Assembly: GCF_964355755.1 (NCBI RefSeq)
Contig: NC_092676.1
Span: 25,962,288-26,022,287, forward strand
DNA: 60,000 bases
From: Antedon mediterranea
Taxonomy: Eukaryota; Echinodermata; Crinoidea; Comatulida; Antedonidae
Direction: 5' to 3'
Of this stretch, positions 55,303-60,000 are shown in pieces. The notes below the pieces were generated by a model. That model was not told the DNA's origin. It saw only the letters and a program-made list of their open reading frames with translations, and did not search any database. The translations under genes were made by a program, and so were the position numbers. Each line of letters begins with the position of its first letter. Position 1 is the first letter of the stretch.

Positions 55303-57428
55303 CTAATAGAAAAAGCAACAGTTAGTACAGTCAATCATGTCTTTTCTTTTTTTGGTTTACGATAGTTAAAAAACAAAAATTTTCCGAATTTGGAAATTTT
55401 CTTTTCCATGATTACCTATTGTCAAATGATGTACTAGATATAGAAACACACTGTACACGATATTTGCCGTTCTGGTCAGTATAGAGGGCGTACTTGATGG
55501 GTGTTTCTATTTTCATCGTCTCCTCCAATGCATACAGATGTTCTTTCCAAGGACATCCACCTTGTGTGAACTCTATGACCTCACCGCTGGGGTCAACCTG
55601 AAAATTAAAAATACAATTTGTAATATACCCGAGGCTTAGAAACGACACTATTTCAGTGCAAATGGCCAAGTTGCTATTTCCTTACATTAAATCTATTTTT
55701 CAATGCTGCTTCAACAATTTCCCTTGCAGGCCACCAGCAATCATTGTAGTACTTGATACGATCAATGAACTCTGACCCGGTCACTTCCATAGCACTTTGA
55801 AATCTAGGCTAATTGATTAAAAAAAAAGAAAGAGTAAATAGAACATAGCAAAATAAAATTGTAGTAAGTTTCTTGAATTTGAAATGTTCAACTAACTTCA
55901 ATATTTTGGTCTTTGCCGTTCCAACTTGGATTTAGATGCTTTACCCTTGAACTCAAACCAGTCGAAATTATATATCTAATAATAAATATGCATTAATAAA
56001 AGAAAAATAATTTACTTTAATTACATGATGGATAAACCATTTAATAATTTATCGTGCTTATAAACTCATTTGAGGCTTAGGGAGTTGAAAGAGTAGTGAG
56101 TTACAACCCTGCACTTTGTCAGGATTGAACCCCAGATTTTGGGATTGGAAGGCATCATGTTAACCACCAAGCTACAGCTCCACTACTGAATACTGTACTA
56201 CTTAAAAATTTAAGTCCCAAACTTACTTAGGGTCTTTACAGGCTGATATACCATTATCAATAGCATCAATCTCTTCCATAAAGTTTTCATAAACTTTATC
56301 AAATATGGCACCAATTTTATCATCGTCTTTACCGATGCCAAGTATCTCTGCGATGACATCCTCCCCAAAGTGGCAGTAAACCAGGCCGGCACTGCTCAGT
56401 TTTGTCGCCCATGGTTTATTTGGTCGGACAGTGTTCATACAGGAGGTGAACGTTCTATTACAAACATTTTATTTTAAACGGATTTATCAAACTACTTGAC
56501 TGTCTTTATATTTAACTTTACAAACAGGAAGTGAAAATGATTACACAATTAATTTCTTGGAAAAAAATGCAAAATACAGTAACTATTTATCATCTTGGCA
56601 CAATCAAAATAACATAATCTGATTGTAAATTTATCCAAGTCTAATCCAAGCTTAATAAGTAATCCTTATCTAAAACAATATTGAATAAATTATCATATAC
56701 CAAATATTTAAATCTTCCTAGGTCATTGAACTAGGTCATTCAATATCAGTTTGACAAGCAGTGGCATAATGCAGAGGTCTCAGGCCACTGGTTTACGAGC
56801 CCCAAGTGGCCCACCAATGCTGGAGGCCTGGGGCTTTTTTTAGCCTTTTTCAACATATTTTAATGCCTGTTTTTCCTCTTGGCACTGCTCAGGGGTTTAG
56901 TGAGCACTCATAGCCGTTACGCAACTGTTACGCTTTTCATCATCATCATCGTATTTATTGACCGCGTGCAATGCATTTACCTCTGGTGATGGTCGTATCT
57001 GTGCTTTGATGGGTCATACACACCACCAACATCAACAACTATATCGCACTCATCCAAAACAACTTTATCTCGAGTTCTGACAATTTCTGAAAATGAAATA
57101 TAAACATTTTATTTTTAGAAAAAATAAGCTTCAAAAAGCGCCTGCAGCTTAGTACAGTTATATGGTGCTCTTTTTTGACATAGTAAATCTTGGTAAGTAC
57201 TCCATAAGGAATTGATAACCCTACAACCAAGCATAACCCCATAACACTCCACTGTATTATTACCAGCATCTTTATACTGCGGCAGTTGTTTTAACATGAA
57301 ACAAGCCAATACTTCGTCGCAGTGGAACGTTCCACTATGGGTACCAATTTTCTTTGGTTGGCATACTTTCTTGGCAGAATTATTCATGGCTAAGTATCTG
57401 CAGCTCTGAGGAGTCTTGGTAAGCGTAT
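55134..57428 (-). CDS. MYG1: MYG1 exonuclease (seven coding exons)
   Basis: Exons in transcript order: 57428-57264 (ATG at 57387), 57086-56981, 56454-56227, 55975-55897, 55808-55686, 55597-55416, 55302-55134. All phases agree; from the ATG, 336 residues. MYG1 is a DHH-superfamily 3'-5' RNA exonuclease, reported in nucleus and mitochondria. Landmarks: [11 protein letters not shown] (15-25), DIVVDVGG (56-63), DHHQR (73-77, the DHH motif), [41 protein letters not shown] and [16 protein letters not shown] near the end. The frame is open upstream of ATG 57387 to a good acceptor (TTTTTTCAG at about 57437-57429). A further 5' exon with the true start and a mitochondrial targeting segment is therefore likely, and I could not place it. 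Human MYG1 is about 40 residues longer. Neighbour LAS1L is divergent, 0.63 kb away. Confidence 0.95.
55416..55597 (-). CDS. MYG1: MYG1 exon
   Basis: Residues 221-280: [37 protein letters not shown]. Phase 0 in, 2 out. Confidence 0.94.
55686..55808 (-). CDS. MYG1: MYG1 exon
   Basis: Residues 180-220: [16 protein letters not shown], then [17 protein letters not shown]. Phase 0 both ends; 41 codons. Confidence 0.92.
55897..55975 (-). CDS. MYG1: MYG1 exon
   Basis: Residues 154-179: [13 protein letters not shown] matches the family's LSARV..LNPTWN block. Phase 2 in, 0 out. Too short to show as a long ORF. Confidence 0.92.
56083..56182 (-). mobile_element. tRNA-derived SINE head in a MYG1 intron
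   Basis: On the minus strand, box A GTAGCTTGGTGGTTAAC and box B GGGTTCAATCCTGA lie about 35 bp apart, as in tRNA-derived promoters. The sequence does not fold as a complete functional tRNA that I can see, and no body beyond the head was recognised. Confidence 0.55.
56227..56454 (-). CDS. MYG1: MYG1 exon, central domain
   Basis: Residues 78-152 plus ends. [19 protein letters not shown] and [16 protein letters not shown] are family blocks. Phase 2 in and out. Confidence 0.94.
56455..56980 (-). other. MYG1 intron, possible worn DNA-transposon piece
   Basis: Near 56758-56860, GCAGTGGCATAATGCAGAGG and a GGCCTGGGGC palindrome hint at an old hAT-like or other repeat; not firmly identified. Confidence 0.3.
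56981..57086 (-). CDS. MYG1: MYG1 exon with DVGG and DHH motifs
   Basis: Residues 42-76 plus two bases: [26 protein letters not shown]. It was missed by simple ORF length because it is short. Donor AG/GTAAAT. Confidence 0.93.
57264..57428 (-). CDS. MYG1: MYG1 exon with the first visible ATG
   Basis: Codes residues 1-41 from ATG 57387. A 41-nt in-frame extension before it (reading [13 protein letters not shown]) reaches a splice acceptor. Carries the [10 protein letters not shown] metal-site motif. Donor CTG/GTAATA. The ORF that continues past 57264 reads into the intron. Confidence 0.9.
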
Positions 57429-58060
57429 CTGAAAAAATTAATATATACAGTAGTTTAAAGAAAAACAGATAAAATCAAATATCATATAAATATATTAATG
57501 CTTTTAATGACATGATTAGTGTGACCGTGACCATCACAAGTTTAGGTTAACTAAGTGGCCACCTTTTTATTATAGAGGGCCTACTCTTACTACTCTGATT
57601 CCTGGTACTAACTCCAGGCCTAGGCTAGGCCGGGCCTAGCTAGCCCAGCTACGGCAATAAGGCCTAGGCCTAGCTAGTTTCTAGGCCTAAAACAATGTTT
57701 TATTATTAATTTTGAGTTATTATAATATTACATTATCACCTCCTGTAATTAACAGCAAGTTTGATCGAATAAAAGGAATAATGCCTCGGCAGTAATTCTG
57801 CATAAAACTTGCTTATTGAACAATTTGACATGTGGATTTAATTTAACAAAAAGTAGTCTGGCGCGTATTTCATAAATAAATCTGTATTATAAATTAAATA
57901 TTTTACGTTTTTTTTAATATCTACTTATAAAACTGGCAAAAATAACTTAACAATCTTGTTATTTATTTTTTTTAAACTTAAAAATGGTTATACAAATTTC
58001 ATAGAGAATATAATTTCCAGTTTTTTATATAAATTGTATTAATCTAATTTGCATAAAAAC
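57429..58060. promoter_or_regulatory. likely bidirectional promoter region MYG1 / LAS1L
   Basis: Only 632 bp separate the visible MYG1 coding exon from the LAS1L start codon on the other strand. The promoters and at least one MYG1 5' exon should lie here. A dense cluster of AGGCCTA and CTAG motifs occupies about 57588-57690. No TATA box can be assigned with confidence. Confidence 0.5.
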
Positions 58061-58215
58061 ATGGCAGCCTACATGAGTAAAAATGCTGGAAAAAGAACTC
58101 GAGTTGTTGCCTGGTTAAATCAAGAAGAATGGCAGTTTGTCTATGATAATTTTTATAGTGAAGATTGTGCATTACAGAAAAAGGCGTTAGATCGATTTTC
58201 TGTTTGGAAAAGTAG
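58061..58215 (+). CDS. LAS1L: LAS1/LAS1L-like ribosome biogenesis protein, first coding exon
   Basis: 51 codons plus two bases. TRVVAWLNQEEWQFVYDNFY, then LQKKALDRFSVWKSR, match the start of the Las1 family. Las1 is the endonuclease partner that cuts pre-rRNA in the ITS2 spacer and, with Grc3/NOL9, works in the nucleolus in 60S ribosome maturation. The conserved VVAWL..EW and ALxRxxVWxSR blocks are both present with the family spacing. The donor is probably GTAGGTATAG after AG at 58215, which keeps WKSR; an earlier GTAGGT four bases upstream is possible. The catalytic part lies beyond this window. Divergent from MYG1. Confidence 0.75.
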
Positions 58216-60000
58216 GTAGGTATAGTAACTTTACGTTCTACCTAGCTAGGCCTAACTAGGCTACGCCTACCTAGTAGGTTAGGTAGCTAGGCCTCTAGCA
58301 GGCTACTACTAGTACTACTACCTAGCTAGCAGGCAGCCGGCTACGCGTTACACCTACCGCTCTACTGTAGTTCCAGCTAGCTACTGCACGGTGGTAATAC
58401 TAAATGTACGCCCGGTAGGGTTTTATGAAACAAAATGATATCAAGTACAGTATGAAAACCCCCTTATATAATAAATGAGTCGACACAAGGTGTGACCCGA
58501 GGTCACGTGCGTTACTGACCAGTAGTGCCGTAGCGGCCTCTTTGAACGCATGGCATTTAGACGGAACGGACGTAAATCGTGACTAGGCCTAAGCCCATCC
58601 TGTATCAGTATCAGCCATTACGCACGTTCCCTGGTGTTTGATATACACTAGCCTATAACCAGCAGGGTTTCCTGTGTAAGCTTCCCAGCCTAGACTGAGC
58701 GGTATATAAGCCAGTTCTACGGTAATATTGGTGGAACAACAGGTATTCACTGTGATTGAATAGGTTATAGGCTAGGCCTATATATAATATAGTTTAAGCC
58801 TCATTGCTACTATTACGAGGTACGAGCCAAAAGGGGTCAAGCTCAACCCCACTAGCCTAGGCTAGCCTAGCTAGTACTAAGGGACTGCTCACCGGGTAGC
58901 TATACGCACACAGCAACGGAATTAAGGGATACGTTTTAGTCCTCCTAGACTGGCCTGTGTGTTTATCACTACCAGCAGCCACACATCAGAGTGGACTACT
59001 CGTACACTTCTGTGTATATAATAGTAATACTACATCCTGGCTACGGCATATGACCGGTTGGGCCGCCGACAAGTTGAGCCGCCGGTAATTTCTATGAAAC
59101 GCCCAGCGCGTCTTTTACGACATTTCGCGTAGTGATTAGAGCGGTGTCCTAGTACAAGTTCTTGGTCTTTATGTGTATTGTGTCATGAAAATAAATAATA
59201 TATAATTACATACTACAATGTTGGTTTGAACCACCATAAACAACACAGCAAAGGAAAGTAGGCCTAATCTTTCAAGGTAAAAATGCCGTGCACTCTATAT
59301 TTGTCTGGCGTGGACGTGTAGGCCTACCCAAAAGACTAATAGAGTATTGATATTCTTAAAATGATGTTAAATAATTAATATCTTTTATTTACTATCTTGT
59401 AATATCATATTTTATTGAATTTTACAATTTTAATACACAAAATATTTTCCTAAAAAACGGTGATTTTATGTAATTATTTAACCTGAGGGGGCAACATGTT
59501 TACGTCATTTTTGGCTAAAAACGATCATTTTCGGTGATGTTTTAGGTCTTTTATTTTGGAATCTACAAGTACAAGTCAGATTTTCATATTATAGTTCTTT
59601 AAAGTGTAATATTTAATACTATACTAAAAAGTGTGATATATAAACTTCGTTATCCCTAATGAAAATAGAACTTCTATTAAATAAAAAACGAGCACCGGCG
59701 AAAGTTAGCATTTGGCGTTTCATAGAAAATAACGTTTTTCTGGCGGCGGCTCAACTTGTCGGCGGCTCAACTTGGCCTAATCCCTGGCTACCAGGGAGCA
59801 AGAGACCAGTCCCGCCTAAAAGGTAAGCTAGTACGCCTTGTGTAATAATTGTAGTAGCTTCGCACTCTCGGCCGTTTTACAACAGTACATGTTATTATTA
59901 ACATACTCTAGGCCTAGGCCTTAGTGGTAAATTTAACTGTATATTTTTCTTTGCAGAAACAAGTGCAGACAAATATTATAAACAACAAAACATTATTTCA
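58216..60000 (+). other. LAS1L intron 1, to the window end
   Basis: Starts with CTAG/AGGCCT-rich palindromic DNA (about 58235-58400). Then 58400-59059 shows no recognised feature, followed by a DNA element at 59060-59777. An acceptor-like TTTTCTTTGCAG ends at 59956. In the frame following donor 58215 it meets a stop after seven codons; with donor 58211 it stays open to the window end. Whether it starts exon 2 is open. Confidence 0.45.
59060..59777. mobile_element. non-autonomous DNA element with about 50-bp terminal inverted repeats
   Basis: The 5' end GGGCCGCCGACAAGTTGAGC and an inner TTTCTATGAAACGCC are mirrored at the 3' end (GGCGTTTCATAGAAA, GGCTCAACTTGTCGGCGGCT). The 3' end has an extra GGCTCAACTTGGCC unit, so a 16-bp subterminal repeat is doubled there. 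About 720 bp with no transposase ORF. Superfamily not identified; target duplication not clear. Confidence 0.75.

Noticed and set aside
56122-56174. Box A and box B like a tRNA gene
   Set aside because: No complete cloverleaf with matching acceptor stem was found; better read as a SINE head.
59957-60000. Second coding exon of LAS1L at the window end
   Set aside because: A good acceptor precedes it, but in the frame from the preferred donor it meets a stop. Too little sequence remains to judge.

Overview
This 60-kb window is nuclear DNA from an animal. Its genes are split by GT-AG introns, it is AT-rich, and it is full of short foldback transposons, retroposon tails and minisatellites. The gene content (a C-type lectin adhesion GPCR, MYG1, LAS1L) and the very frequent palindromic octamer TAGGCCTA suggest a marine invertebrate deuterostome. 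An echinoderm is my best guess, but the species is an inference.

Layout. 1-19.8 kb: no conserved gene found. It holds several minisatellites (21-bp at 1-331, 24-bp CpG-rich at 3295-3494, a 24-bp array with higher-order structure at 16.5-17.1 kb), many copies of two foldback MITE families (called A and B here), and a 5'-truncated LINE at 17.9-18.6 kb. 19,875-53,669 (+): one large gene of 20 coding exons. All 19 junctions have GT-AG ends and matching phases, giving a 741-residue adhesion G-protein-coupled receptor: signal peptide, C-type lectin domain, Thr/Ser-rich linker, GAIN domain with GPS, seven membrane helices, short basic tail. Its introns carry MITEs, retroposon tails, a tRNA-derived SINE, a 40-bp perfect palindrome and at least seven unrelated minisatellites. 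55,134-57,428 (-): MYG1, a DHH-family exonuclease, seven coding exons all in phase, convergent with the receptor gene. 58,061 onward (+): first coding exon of a LAS1/LAS1L-like ribosome-biogenesis gene, divergent from MYG1 and running off the window. A roughly 720-bp DNA element with related ends lies in its first intron.

Main points from the hunt: the lectin-adhesion GPCR architecture, absent from the human adhesion GPCR set; five different minisatellites packed into introns 11-14 and 17 beside the exons for the GPS and membrane helices; nested MITE insertions that reveal a 3-bp TWA target duplication; and two places where flanking DNA (41 bp and about 22 bp) is duplicated exactly flush with MITE boundaries. 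The MYG1/LAS1L pair probably shares a short bidirectional promoter. Both products act in RNA metabolism, but no functional link between them is shown here.
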